Source of the DNA: a bacterium
GTDB taxonomy: Archaea; Nanoarchaeota; Nanoarchaeia; Woesearchaeales; UBA10216
Assembly: GCA_024206195.1 (NCBI GenBank)
Contig: JAAGZO010000437.1
Span: 1-64,000 of the forward strand
DNA: 64,000 nucleotides
Direction of reading: 5' to 3'
Shown here: one piece after another, positions 15,547 through 24,434 of the stretch
Layout: the number at the start of each line of letters is the position of its first letter
Numbering within the stretch: position 1 is the first letter of the stretch
Notes under the pieces: generated by a model
Told to the model about the DNA's origin: nothing
What the model saw: the letters and a program-made list of their open reading frames with translations, nothing else
The model's database searches: none
Made by a program: the position numbers and the translations under genes

Positions 15547-16386
15547 TTACAAAGCAATCTCTTTGTTCAGTTCTTTTATTGCATCTGCTGCTGCTTGTGC
15601 ATAATCTCTTGTTCCTGTTTTCTGATAAGCGTAATTAATCGAGCTGCTGCTGTTTATCCTGTGTATCTCCAGCCTGTTGCCGCTCTGCTTTATTGCATCA
15701 ACTACCTCGCTTGCAGTTCCTCCTTGCGCACCTACTCCAGGTATCAGGAATGGAACCTCTTTGCCTGATTCCTTGAAGAATTTTGAGATTTCCTGAAGCT
15801 CTTTTGGTGCTGTTGCCCCAACTACTGCTCCAACACCTGGCTTGTACCATTCAACCAGCTTTTTTGCTGTTTTCATGTAAATTTTTTCTCCACCGCTGGT
15901 CAGTTCCTGCAGGTCAGAAGCTCCAACATTGGAGGTCCTTACAAGAACATATACTCCTTTGCCCTTTTCGCAGTACTTTACAAACGGTTCAACACTGTCT
16001 GATCCCATGTATGGTGCAACTGTAGTTGCATCTGCTCCCCAGAAATCAAATGTTTCCCTTGCAGAGGCCTCACTTGTTTTTCCGATGTCTGCTCTCTTTG
16101 CATCTAGTATTACAAGTATTCCCTGTTCCTTGTAAGCATCAATTATTTTTTTCAGCGCTTTCAGGCCAGGAAATCCATACTGCGCATAGAATGAATAGTT
16201 TGGCTTGACTATTCCAGGCACTGCATCCTCCCTGACAACAGCTTTTAGGATTTGTGTGTAAAACTCTACAATTCTGTTTTCAACACTTCCCTTTACAGGT
16301 ATTTTTTCAAGATTGGGATCCATACCCATACATACTATGCTTTTACTTTGCTTTGATTTATCTTGCAGATCATCGATAAAGCTCAT
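15547..16386 (-). CDS. pyrF: Orotidine 5'-phosphate decarboxylase PyrF (long type)
   Basis: Decarboxylates OMP to UMP, the last step of de novo pyrimidine synthesis. The 279-residue length and the segment DAKRADIGKTSEASARETF followed by GADATTVAPYMGSDSV are typical of the longer OMPDC group (PyrF type 2). The family charged tetrad is seen in DAKRADI. The C-terminal LIPGVGAQGG phosphate-binding loop is present. It is the last gene of the pyrD-to-pyrF operon; its ATG overlaps the preceding LOG-family stop as ATGA. Confidence 0.95.
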   Translation of the reverse strand: MSFIDDLQDKSKQSKSIVCMGMDPNLEKIPVKGSVENRIVEFYTQILKAVVREDAVPGIVKPNYSFYAQYGFPGLKALKKIIDAYKEQGILVILDAKRADIGKTSEASARETFDFWGADATTVAPYMGSDSVEPFVKYCEKGKGVYVLVRTSNVGASDLQELTSGGEKIYMKTAKKLVEWYKPGVGAVVGATAPKELQEISKFFKESGKEVPFLIPGVGAQGGTASEVVDAIKQSGNRLEIHRINSSSSINYAYQKTGTRDYAQAAADAIKELNKEIAL

Positions 16387-16925
16387 TTTCCTCTTTTCCT
16401 CACAGCTTTTATTACCCTGCTAACAATCTCTTTGGGTTTTCTCTCATAAATAACATGTGCGCCTGACTTTTTCCTGCAGACCCTTACTATTTCTCTTACA
16501 TGGTCTGCTACGCTTCCACTTCCCTCAAGCGTTCCAATAACCATGCCTTCGTCATACGCAATTGTGAATTCATTAAGTGTTCCTGCATTTCCGCCGATAA
16601 CAATTATTGCATCGCAGTTTGTTACATTCAGCACATTTCTTCCCTTGAAACCAAATCCGCAGTAAATAATAATATCAAATACATCAACAGGAAACTTGTA
16701 ATGCTCAACATGATCCTTTAAACTTCCTGCAGGAGATATTCCAAGCACAAATCCGTTTGCTGATTTTGCTCCTCTGCTTGCAGCGTATGGAACACCATAA
16801 CATGCACCGTTAACAAGCATGCAGTTATGATTAGCAATCTCCTTTCCAACTTCATATGCAAGCTGCCTAGTATGTTTGTTCAGCTTTCTGTCTCCTGTTC
16901 CCATTATCCCTATCTTAAGCTTCAT
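16383..16925 (-). CDS. LOG-family (Rossmann, TIGR00725-like) protein 1
   Basis: A 180-residue protein of the LOG/DprA-like Rossmann superfamily. It begins IGIMGTGDRKLNKHT, has LVNGACYGVPYAASRGAKSANG, and carries GGNAGTLNE, a variant of the PGGxGTxxE signature of nucleoside-5'-monophosphate phosphoribohydrolases. Such enzymes release a base and ribose-5-phosphate, but this branch is poorly characterised and may bind nucleotides or molybdopterin-like ligands instead. It lies between a second LOG gene and pyrF with ATGA overlaps on both sides, so a link to pyrimidine nucleotide turnover or sensing is likely but unproven. Confidence 0.75.
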   Translation of the reverse strand: MKLKIGIMGTGDRKLNKHTRQLAYEVGKEIANHNCMLVNGACYGVPYAASRGAKSANGFVLGISPAGSLKDHVEHYKFPVDVFDIIIYCGFGFKGRNVLNVTNCDAIIVIGGNAGTLNEFTIAYDEGMVIGTLEGSGSVADHVREIVRVCRKKSGAHVIYERKPKEIVSRVIKAVRKRGK

Positions 16926-17593
16926 TTTGCACCTCTCTTTATCATCTCATTAATAACTAAATCGACAAGTTCTTCTGGTTTATGAATGTTTCCTGAAGAA
17001 ACAATCACTGAACCAGTATCATGAGCTGTTCCTGCTTTGGAAGCTTCTTTGGTTACGCAAGTACGATAATATATATCACTGACAATACCATCAAAGCCAC
17101 TTGCAATCCCAATAATTTTTCCTTTTTCAATAGCCGCTGTAAGCTCATTACCAGTTCCTGTTGAGCCATACACAAATATCGCTGCGCCACAGGACATCAC
17201 ATTAATAATATTCCTTAGGGTAAAATCATTCGTGCCTGTAAAGACCATTTCAAAGTTTCCGTCATGCTTTTTTGCAATCCTATCGTAAAATTCCTTTGGC
17301 TTAAAGCCAAAAACATTAACATGCTCTTCCTCTGTTCTTGCAGGGGAGAATGCGGTAACGTTTCCGCCTTCTTCAAGAGCACCCAGGGTTCCATGATGAG
17401 GTAAACCAATGCAACCACCCGTTCCAAGTTCTTTTCCCCGTCTTGCAGTTTCTCTTCCAACACCATATGCAAAAGCCTTTGCTTCGGGTTTAGTCCCTCG
17501 CGCAGCATTTCCACCTAGGAATACTCGGTTCGGGTCTAGTACTACATGCTCCATGTAAGCGTCTAGTAAATGGTATGGTAGTTCAATGCTCAT
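16922..17593 (-). CDS. LOG-family-like protein 2
   Basis: A 223-residue protein with a central Rossmann-like region: VFLGGNAARGTKPEAKAFAYGVG, GTGGCIGLPHHGTLGALEEGG, then YGSTGTGNELTAAIEKGKIIG, which matches the GGxGTxxE loop with the first Gly replaced by Tyr. It is clearly related in layout to the next gene but more diverged, and carries an N-terminal extension and a C-terminal helical region. The ATG at 17593 overlaps the pyrE stop as ATGA, so it starts there and not at 17623. Two LOG-like proteins in tandem suggest a heteromer or a substrate pair. Function unknown. Confidence 0.65.
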   Translation of the reverse strand: MSIELPYHLLDAYMEHVVLDPNRVFLGGNAARGTKPEAKAFAYGVGRETARRGKELGTGGCIGLPHHGTLGALEEGGNVTAFSPARTEEEHVNVFGFKPKEFYDRIAKKHDGNFEMVFTGTNDFTLRNIINVMSCGAAIFVYGSTGTGNELTAAIEKGKIIGIASGFDGIVSDIYYRTCVTKEASKAGTAHDTGSVIVSSGNIHKPEELVDLVINEMIKRGAK

Positions 17594-18207
17594 CTTCCCC
17601 ACGTTTCTGGATCTTTGCTCCACTCTAGTACTTTCTGTTTTTCGTCTTCTTTTATATATCCCTGTTCTGCAGCCAGCTCAATCAGCGTGCTGAAATTTGT
17701 TAGGGAAATAAGATTGCAATCTGCTTTTTTGAATTTATCAATACCTTTCTTTAGTTCATAGTTGAATATCGCAACGCATGCAACAACCTTGCATTCTGCG
17801 GTTCTTAATGCTTCAACAACTGCTACCGAACTTCCGCCTGTGCTTATTAAATCTTCAATAACAAGTACTTTTTCTCCTTTCTCGACTTTTCCTTCAATAG
17901 CATTTTCCTTTCCATGTCCCTTTGCTGCTTTTCTTACGTAAACCATTGGTTTGTTTAGTCCTTCTGCAAGCCATGCAGCCCATGGAATCCCTGATGTTGA
18001 CACGCCTGCTATTGTGTCAAATTCCAGTTCATTTTCTTTTATTGCATTTGCAAATGCATCTATGATTTTTCTTCTTTCAAGAGGATATGACATTAGTATC
18101 CTGTTGTCAGTATAAATAGGAGATAGTATCCCTGATGTCCATGTATATGGCGGGTCTGTCCTCAAAGTAACAGCATGTGTCTTAAGTAGAAGTTCAGCTA
18201 CGTTCAT
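17590..18207 (-). CDS. pyrE: Orotate phosphoribosyltransferase PyrE
   Basis: Transfers phosphoribose from PRPP to orotate, giving OMP. The 205-residue protein has the N-terminal TSGILSPIYTDNR, GVSTSGIPWAAWLA, the conserved basic loop VYVRKAAKGHGKENAIEG and the PRPP motif KVLVIEDLISTGGSS. GAGGAGGT lies about 9 nt upstream of ATG 18207 and fixes the start; a TTG at 18216 is rejected. The start lies within the last 14 nt of pyrC, so the ribosome-binding site is inside the pyrC coding sequence. Confidence 0.95.
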   Translation of the reverse strand: MNVAELLLKTHAVTLRTDPPYTWTSGILSPIYTDNRILMSYPLERRKIIDAFANAIKENELEFDTIAGVSTSGIPWAAWLAEGLNKPMVYVRKAAKGHGKENAIEGKVEKGEKVLVIEDLISTGGSSVAVVEALRTAECKVVACVAIFNYELKKGIDKFKKADCNLISLTNFSTLIELAAEQGYIKEDEKQKVLEWSKDPETWGR

Positions 18208-19489
18208 TATATTCAACCTCCTCTGCCTTTTTGTCTATAACATCATTTCCGTCGTAGACAACATTTCCATTTACAATTGTTTTAACTGGTGCTCCATTCA
18301 GATGTAGTCTGTTGAATGGGCTCCATCCACACTTTGTTCGCAAATTCTCATCTTTTATAACGTTTTCCTTATTCATATCAATGATTGTAATGTCAGCATC
18401 AAAGCCTTTCTCAATAGCACCCTTGTTCTTTATCCTGAATATCTTAGCTACATTCCCTGATGTAATATCTATAAGCCTCTTGAGTGAAAGTCTGTTTTTA
18501 TTAACAGCATCAAGCAGCAATGGAAGCATTGTTTCAACTCCTGGAACACCTGCTGGTGCTTTCCAGTAGTCCTGCTCTTTTTCCTCTCTTGTATGTGGAG
18601 CGTGATCTGTTCCTATTGTATCTATAACACCATCCTCAATTGCTTTCCAGAGCGCAGCAACATCCTTAGCGCTTCTTAATGGAGGATTCATCTTTGCATA
18701 ATTGCCCATATTGTCAAGAGCTTCTTTTGTCAGGAAAAGATGATGAGGTGTTGCTTCGCAGTACACCTTCCTATTGGCATTTCTGACAAGTTCAACCTCT
18801 TCTGCTGTGCTCATATGGCATACATACAGCTGCTTGTCATCTGAAAAGGATATTGCCTTTTTTACTGCACTTGCCGCGCACTCATTGCTTCGTATCTTAC
18901 CATGAATAGAAGGTTTCTTTTCGTTCTTGTACTTTTCAGTATTCATCTTTATGATTTTTTCATCCTCTGCATGAACAGCTATTATTTTATCACTTAATGA
19001 AAAAACGTTTCTAAGAGAAAAATCATTGTCAACAAGAAGATCTCCTGTTGATGAGCCCATGTAAACCTTTACTGAAGCAACACCCTTTATTTTCTTCAAC
19101 TCTTCAAGATTATCCTTTGTCGCTCCGATGTGAAATCCATAATTAACAATACTCTTTTTTGCCAGCTCTCTTTTCTCATCCAAGAATTTCTGGGATATTG
19201 TCATAGGATTTGTGTTAGGCATGTCAAGAACAGTTGTTACACCACCTGCTGCTGCAGCTTTGGATCCTGAAAAAAAGTCCTCTTTCCAGGTTGCACCTGG
19301 ATCCCTGAAATGAACATGTGGATCTATTACTCCGGGAATAACAATATTGTTCTTTGCATCAATAACTTCATCAAAGCTCTCAACCTTTTCATTAGTGATG
19401 TCTTTTATTTTTCCGTCTTTAATGACAATATTTTTTTCAATGAGCTTATCACCAAGAACAACATTTCCATTCTTTACTACAATAATCAT
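18194..19489 (-). CDS. pyrC: Dihydroorotase PyrC (class I type)
   Basis: Cyclises carbamoyl-aspartate to dihydroorotate. The 431-residue length and motifs fit class I dihydroorotases. The metal ligands are in VIDPHVHFRDPG, the metal-bridging lysine is in VKVYMG, and further ligands are in VCHMSTAEE and IGTDHAPHTREEK. The C-terminal beta domain has ADITIID and KTIVNGNVVYDG. The ATG at 19489 overlaps the pyrK stop as ATGA. Next comes pyrE, which starts within its last codons. Confidence 0.95.
   Translation of the reverse strand: MIIVVKNGNVVLGDKLIEKNIVIKDGKIKDITNEKVESFDEVIDAKNNIVIPGVIDPHVHFRDPGATWKEDFFSGSKAAAAGGVTTVLDMPNTNPMTISQKFLDEKRELAKKSIVNYGFHIGATKDNLEELKKIKGVASVKVYMGSSTGDLLVDNDFSLRNVFSLSDKIIAVHAEDEKIIKMNTEKYKNEKKPSIHGKIRSNECAASAVKKAISFSDDKQLYVCHMSTAEEVELVRNANRKVYCEATPHHLFLTKEALDNMGNYAKMNPPLRSAKDVAALWKAIEDGVIDTIGTDHAPHTREEKEQDYWKAPAGVPGVETMLPLLLDAVNKNRLSLKRLIDITSGNVAKIFRIKNKGAIEKGFDADITIIDMNKENVIKDENLRTKCGWSPFNRLHLNGAPVKTIVNGNVVYDGNDVIDKKAEEVEYNERS
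18216..18223 (-). promoter_or_regulatory. Shine-Dalgarno of pyrE inside pyrC
   Basis: GAGGAGGT on the minus strand with about 9 nt spacing to ATG 18207; it decides the pyrE start. Confidence 0.75.
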
Positions 19490-20256
19490 AAAGGCACCTT
19501 TTTTCCTGTTGAGTCCCTCTTATATTTTCCAAACTCCTGAAGCGAATTCAGTGTTTTTCTGTCAAAAACAGGGCCGTCTTTGCATACTCTTATTCCATCT
19601 ATGCAGCACTGTCCGCATACACCAAACCCGCACTTCATGTATCTCTCAAGCGAAGCTTCATAAGTTACATGGTGATCATTGCAAAGTTCAAGTAACTTTT
19701 TCATCATTATTTCAGGTCCGCAGCTGTAAACAAAATCCACTTTTTTGCTTTTCAGAACTTCTTCAGCAGCATCTGTTGCATAGCCCTTTCTGCCAACACT
19801 TCCATCATCTGTTGCAACAACAACCTTTGCTTTTTTGCTCATTCTTTTTACAAACATCAAGGACTCTTTGTCTCGTGCTCCCATTACATATGTTATTTTT
19901 CCGGGAAGTTTATCAACAAGGAAAGCCAGTGGCGCACATCCGCATCCACCGCCTACAACAAGTATATTTTTTCCTTTCATGCTGAATCCTTTGCCATAAG
20001 GTCCTCTTATCCCTACACTGTCTCCTTTTTTCAGGGCAAACATTTTCCTTGTGTATGGCCCTATTTTCATAACAGTAACTGCAAACTTCTCTTTATCCTG
20101 ATATGATATGCTGAAAGGCTTCTCGTCAACACCAGGTATCCACACATTAACAAATTGTCCAGGTTTTGCTCCAAGTTTATGCTTGAACACAAAGGTCTTT
20201 GTGTCCTTTGCTTCATCAACAATCTTCTCAATCCTCAGCATTAGTGGAAACTCCAT
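19486..20256 (-). CDS. pyrK: Dihydroorotate dehydrogenase electron-transfer subunit PyrK
   Basis: Passes electrons from dihydroorotate dehydrogenase PyrD to NAD in type 1B enzymes. The 256-residue protein has a ferredoxin-reductase fold: KPGQFVNVWIPG, the flavin-binding EKPFSIS, the NAD-binding GGGCGCAPLAFL, and a C-terminal 2Fe-2S cluster segment CGFGVCGQCCIDGIRVC. It overlaps pyrC by ATGA and lies 1 nt downstream of pyrD, so the two subunits are made together. The enzyme is therefore expected to be NAD-linked and cytosolic. Confidence 0.94.
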   Translation of the reverse strand: MEFPLMLRIEKIVDEAKDTKTFVFKHKLGAKPGQFVNVWIPGVDEKPFSISYQDKEKFAVTVMKIGPYTRKMFALKKGDSVGIRGPYGKGFSMKGKNILVVGGGCGCAPLAFLVDKLPGKITYVMGARDKESLMFVKRMSKKAKVVVATDDGSVGRKGYATDAAEEVLKSKKVDFVYSCGPEIMMKKLLELCNDHHVTYEASLERYMKCGFGVCGQCCIDGIRVCKDGPVFDRKTLNSLQEFGKYKRDSTGKKVPL

Positions 20257-20257
20257 T

Positions 20258-21169
20258 TTAGTGTGCCTTCCCTATCATTTGTTTAAGATTTGAATAACCA
20301 TTTTCTTTCATGAAGGCCTCTATCTCATCACTCACCTTTTTGAAAACATCAACACCTCTGTAGTACACTCCAGTGCCAATACCTACTGCTGATGCTCCTG
20401 CCATCATCATCTCTATTGCATCATTGCCATAGGTTACTCCGCCTGTTCCTATTATAGGAATCTTGACAGCTTCGTAAACATCATAGACACATCGTACTGC
20501 AATAGGTTTTATCGCTGGTCCGCTTACTCCACCCACTTTGTTTGTCAGTATAGGTCGTACTGCCTTTAGATCTATTGCCATCCCAGGCCCTACAGTATTG
20601 CCCATGTTGATTGCATCTGCTCCTGCATCTTCAACAGCCTTTGCTATCTGCTTGAGATTCCCCACATTAGGGGAAAGCTTGACTATTACTGGAATCGTTG
20701 TACTGTTCTTTACAGCTCTTGTTGCTTTTGCTGCTGTTTCAGGTGTTGCTGCAAATGGTCTTCCCATTTCATCCTGCACATTTGGGCAGGAAATGTTCAA
20801 TTCTATTAATGCAGGCTTTGCTGCGGATAGCTTTTTTGCAACAGGTCCAAACTCTTTCATCTTGCCTGCGATCACGCTGCCTATAACAGGAACTCCTGCT
20901 GTATTAACAGCTTCTTCTATTTCATCAATGCTCTCAGCTACCCCTGCATTTGATAAGCCAACTGCATTTATCATGTAGCTTTCATTTGCAATAATAACAG
21001 GATTCTTATGGCCTTTTCGCTCTTCAGGGCCTATTGATTTGGATGTTACTGCTCCTGCTCCTTTTTTCGCAACCATAGCAAGTGAAGCACCGCTTACCCC
21101 GAGAATTCCTGAGGCTAGTATAGTAGGATTTGCAAGCTTCGCTTTGCATATCTTTGTTGATAAGTTCAT
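20258..21169 (-). CDS. pyrD: Dihydroorotate dehydrogenase catalytic subunit PyrD (type 1B)
   Basis: Oxidises dihydroorotate to orotate using FMN. The 303-residue protein has TSKSIGPEERKGHKNP, NAVGLSNAGV, ELNISCPNVQ with the catalytic Cys base of class 1 enzymes, and the FMN-phosphate region GTGGVTYGNDAIEMMMAGASAVGIGTG. Partner pyrK is adjacent. It is the first gene of the pyrD-pyrK-pyrC-pyrE-LOG2-LOG1-pyrF operon and has a TATA box about 35 nt upstream of its start, with a large palindrome just beyond. Confidence 0.95.
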   Translation of the reverse strand: MNLSTKICKAKLANPTILASGILGVSGASLAMVAKKGAGAVTSKSIGPEERKGHKNPVIIANESYMINAVGLSNAGVAESIDEIEEAVNTAGVPVIGSVIAGKMKEFGPVAKKLSAAKPALIELNISCPNVQDEMGRPFAATPETAAKATRAVKNSTTIPVIVKLSPNVGNLKQIAKAVEDAGADAINMGNTVGPGMAIDLKAVRPILTNKVGGVSGPAIKPIAVRCVYDVYEAVKIPIIGTGGVTYGNDAIEMMMAGASAVGIGTGVYYRGVDVFKKVSDEIEAFMKENGYSNLKQMIGKAH

Positions 21170-21199
21170 TTTTTCCCCCAGTTCTCATTTCAATTATAC

Positions 21200-21211
21200 A
21201 ATATATAAACC
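21200..21211 (-). promoter_or_regulatory. TATA box of the pyrD operon
   Basis: GTTTATATATTG on the minus strand predicts a start near 21179 and a leader of about 10 nt before ATG 21169. Confidence 0.6.
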
Positions 21212-21221
21212 TTTCTTTAAT

Positions 21222-21249
21222 ATATTATGCGATGCAGTTCGCATAATAT
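21222..21249. repeat. Perfect 11-bp inverted repeat upstream of the pyrD promoter
   Basis: ATATTATGCGA and TCGCATAATAT are separated by TGCAGT. The repeat lies 11-40 nt upstream of the pyrD TATA box and 21 nt after the carB stop. It could be an operator or activator site for pyrimidine control, or a terminator hairpin for the carAB transcript. Confidence 0.55.
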
Positions 21250-21250
21250 T

Positions 21251-21272
21251 TAGAAGAGGTCATTCTCTTCTA
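21251..21272. repeat. 8-bp inverted repeat at the carB stop
   Basis: TAGAAGAG and CTCTTCTA around GTCATT; the last bases include the carB stop codon. It sits next to the larger palindrome, so two stem-loops occur in tandem at the end of the carA operon. A transcript-end or RNA-processing role is likely but unproven. Confidence 0.5.
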
Positions 21273-24200
21273 ATACTCATCCCAGGACTTAATCTCTAAA
21301 TCCTCTATCTTTTTCTTTGAGATAGCATCAACAAACAGCTCTGCCACTTGTCTGTTGGTTATGAGCGGGATTGAAAAGTCAACAGCAGCCCTTCGTATTG
21401 CATAGGCATCGCCAATCTCCTTTTGAGTGAAATGTGAAGGTATGTTTATTACCATGTCTAGCTTGCTGTTTGTTAAATGATCAATAATATTCGGCTGCTT
21501 GTTTTCACTTACCTTGTATAGCCTTGTATTTTCTATACCTTTTTCACTGAGAACCTTGGATGTTTTGTCTGTTGCGAATATATTGAATCCCATTTTTCTA
21601 AGTTTTTTTGCTGAACCAAGGAACTTGTACTTGTTTTCATCCCCTCCAATACTTAGAAGCACGTTTTTCTCAGGTATCTTAAAGCCAGTAGAGATTATTG
21701 ACTTAAGGAACGCTTCATTCTGGTCCTCTCCAAGGCAAGCAACCTCTCCTGTTGATGCCATCTCCACGCTTAGTATCGGGTCTGCTCCTTTGAGTCTTGT
21801 AAATGAGAATTGAGGTGCCTTTACACCAACATATCGTGGCATTGGGAATCCAATGAACATTGTTTCCTTTTTCATCATCGCATTAACAGCAATCTCCACA
21901 AAGTTCTTCTTCAGAACCTTTGATACAAATGGGAAGCTTCGTGATGCCCTTAAATTGCATTCTATTACCTTTATTTGGTTCTCTTTTGCAAGGAACTGTA
22001 TATTGAACGGTCCGGTTATCTGTAGTGATTCAGCAGTCTGCTCTGCAATCTTTTCAACCCTTCTTATTGTTTCAAGATAGGTTTTTTGTGGAGGAAGAAC
22101 CATTGTTGCATCGCCAGAATGAACCCCTGCATTCTCAACATGCTCTGTTATGGCCCACACAACAAGTTTTCCCTTGTTTGCTACTGCATCTATTTCTATC
22201 TCGCGGGCATTTGTTATGAACTTGCTTATAACAACAGGATGTTCTTTGTTAATATTAACTGCCTTTGAAAGGAAATTCTCCAGATCCTTCTCCTCAAACG
22301 CTATGTTCATTGCAGCGCCGCTGAGAACATAAGAAGGCCTAACAATTACTGGAAAGCCAACCTTTTTTGCAAACTCCTTTGCCTCTTTTACACTTGTTAG
22401 CTCATTCCATTCAGGTTGGTCTATTCCAAGGCTGTCAAGAAGGCTTGAGAATTTATTTCTGTCCTCTGCATTATCAATATTCTTTGCACTTGTTCCAAAT
22501 ATTTTCGCTCCTGCCCGGTCAAGTTTCATTGCAAGGTTATTTGGAATCTGGCCACCCATTGATAGGATAATGCCTTCTGCTTCCTCTTTATCATATATGT
22601 CCATTACAGTTTCAAACGAAAGCTCGTCAAAGTACAGCCTGTCACATTCATCATAATCAGTTGATACTGTTTCTGGATTATAATTGATCATTATTGTTTT
22701 GTGTCCATGCTTTCTCAGCGTATTAACAGCATTTACGCAGCACCAGTCAAACTCCACAGAGCTTCCTATGCTGTACGCGCCAGAGCCAAGAACAATGATC
22801 TTTTTCTCTTTATAGTCAACATCATCTTCATATCCGTTGTATGTAACATAAAGATAGTTTGTTTTTGCAGGATACTCTGCTCCTAGTGTGTCAATCTGCT
22901 TTATGCATGGCACTATCTTATTTTCCTTTCTCAGCTCTCTTATCTGAAGCTCACTCTTTTCAGTGATCATTCCAATCTGGTAGTCTGAGAAACCAATCTT
23001 CTTTGCGCTGAGAAGAATTTCTTTGTCAAGTGCCTTTTCTTTAAGTTTATTTTCCATCCACACAATCCTTTCCATTTTGTAAAGGAACCATTTGTCAATT
23101 CCTGTAAGCTTGTTTATCTTTTCAACACTGTATCCTTTTTTCATTGCCTCTGCAACAGCAAAGACTCTTTCATCAGTAGGGTTTTTTAGTTCACTGTCAA
23201 GATCCTTGAATGTAATTTCATTACAAACAACGCCCTTCATGCCAATATTCAGCATTCGAATTGCTTTCTGTAGCACCTCTTCGAACTTTCTTCCAATAGC
23301 CATTACCTCTCCTACGGATTTCATTCCAGATCCCAGTTTTTTCGAGACCTTCCTGAACTTTTTCAGGTCCCAGCGAGGTATTTTGACAACAATGTAATCC
23401 AGTGCAGGCTCAAAGCATGCAGTTGTTGATTTTGTTATTGAGTTAGACAGCTCAGGTAGTGCATATCCTAATGCAAGTTTTGCAGCAACAAATGCTAGTG
23501 GATACCCCGTTGCCTTTGATGCAAGCGCAGAACTTCTTGATAGTCTTGCATTAACCTCTATTACTCTGTAATCATCTGATTCTGGGTCAAGTGCAAACTG
23601 TATATTGCACTCTCCAACAATACCCACATGTCTTATTACTCTTATAGAAAGCTCTCTTAGCTTATGATACTCATCATTAGTAAGTGTTTGTGATGGTGCA
23701 ACAACAATGCTCTCTCCTGTGTGTATTCCAAGCGGATCAAAGTTCTCCATATTACACACAGTTATGCAGTTATCGCAGGAATCCCTCACAACCTCATATT
23801 CCAGTTCTTTCCATCCTTTGATGTATTCTTCAATTAGTATCTGATCAGTATATGAAAAAGCCTCTTTTGCATTATTCTCAAGCTCTTTCTTGTCAAAGCA
23901 AACACTTGAACCAAGTCCGCCAAGGGTATACGCTGCTCTGATTATGATTGGATATCCTATTTCCTCAGCAACCTTTAGTGCATCCTTTACATTGTGCACT
24001 GCTTTGCTTTTAGGAACCTTTACCCCGATCTCATCAAGTTTCTTAACAAACAACTCGCGGTCTTCTGTGTCAACAATAGATTTTACAGGTGTTCCAAAAA
24101 CCTTTACATTGTGTTTTTTTAGAACACCAGTCTCATGAAGCTTAACACCGCAATTCAGCGCAGTCTGTCCGCCGAATGAAAGCAGTATTCCATCTGGTTT

Positions 24201-24434
24201 CTCTTTTTCAATTACCTTTTCAACAAAGTATGGATTAACAGGCAAGAAGTAAACCTTATCAGCAAGATTGTCTGATGTCTGAATTGTTGCAATGTTTGGA
24301 TTAACAAGTACTGTCTTTATTCCCTCTTCTTTTATCGCTTTGATACATTGGCTTCCAGAATAATCAAATTCTCCTGCCTCTCCGATCTTCAATGCTCCGC
24401 TTCCAAGTATCAATAATTTCTTTGGTTTATCCAT
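21270..24434 (-). CDS. carB: Carbamoyl-phosphate synthase large subunit CarB
   Basis: Makes carbamoyl phosphate from bicarbonate, ammonia and two ATP. At 1054 residues it is full length. The first synthetase half begins LILGSGALKIGEAGEFDYSG and has AAYTLGGLGSS; the second begins IIVLGSGAYSIGSSVEFDW and has RPSYVLSGAAMNIAF. The C-terminal MGS-like allosteric domain (about 920-1054) is present, so feedback by UMP or similar is possible. It is the last gene of carA-gdpD-nudix-carB. Its ATG overlaps the nudix stop by 8 nt, and it ends next to tandem inverted repeats. Confidence 0.97.
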   Translation of the reverse strand: MDKPKKLLILGSGALKIGEAGEFDYSGSQCIKAIKEEGIKTVLVNPNIATIQTSDNLADKVYFLPVNPYFVEKVIEKEKPDGILLSFGGQTALNCGVKLHETGVLKKHNVKVFGTPVKSIVDTEDRELFVKKLDEIGVKVPKSKAVHNVKDALKVAEEIGYPIIIRAAYTLGGLGSSVCFDKKELENNAKEAFSYTDQILIEEYIKGWKELEYEVVRDSCDNCITVCNMENFDPLGIHTGESIVVAPSQTLTNDEYHKLRELSIRVIRHVGIVGECNIQFALDPESDDYRVIEVNARLSRSSALASKATGYPLAFVAAKLALGYALPELSNSITKSTTACFEPALDYIVVKIPRWDLKKFRKVSKKLGSGMKSVGEVMAIGRKFEEVLQKAIRMLNIGMKGVVCNEITFKDLDSELKNPTDERVFAVAEAMKKGYSVEKINKLTGIDKWFLYKMERIVWMENKLKEKALDKEILLSAKKIGFSDYQIGMITEKSELQIRELRKENKIVPCIKQIDTLGAEYPAKTNYLYVTYNGYEDDVDYKEKKIIVLGSGAYSIGSSVEFDWCCVNAVNTLRKHGHKTIMINYNPETVSTDYDECDRLYFDELSFETVMDIYDKEEAEGIILSMGGQIPNNLAMKLDRAGAKIFGTSAKNIDNAEDRNKFSSLLDSLGIDQPEWNELTSVKEAKEFAKKVGFPVIVRPSYVLSGAAMNIAFEEKDLENFLSKAVNINKEHPVVISKFITNAREIEIDAVANKGKLVVWAITEHVENAGVHSGDATMVLPPQKTYLETIRRVEKIAEQTAESLQITGPFNIQFLAKENQIKVIECNLRASRSFPFVSKVLKKNFVEIAVNAMMKKETMFIGFPMPRYVGVKAPQFSFTRLKGADPILSVEMASTGEVACLGEDQNEAFLKSIISTGFKIPEKNVLLSIGGDENKYKFLGSAKKLRKMGFNIFATDKTSKVLSEKGIENTRLYKVSENKQPNIIDHLTNSKLDMVINIPSHFTQKEIGDAYAIRRAAVDFSIPLITNRQVAELFVDAISKKKIEDLEIKSWDEY

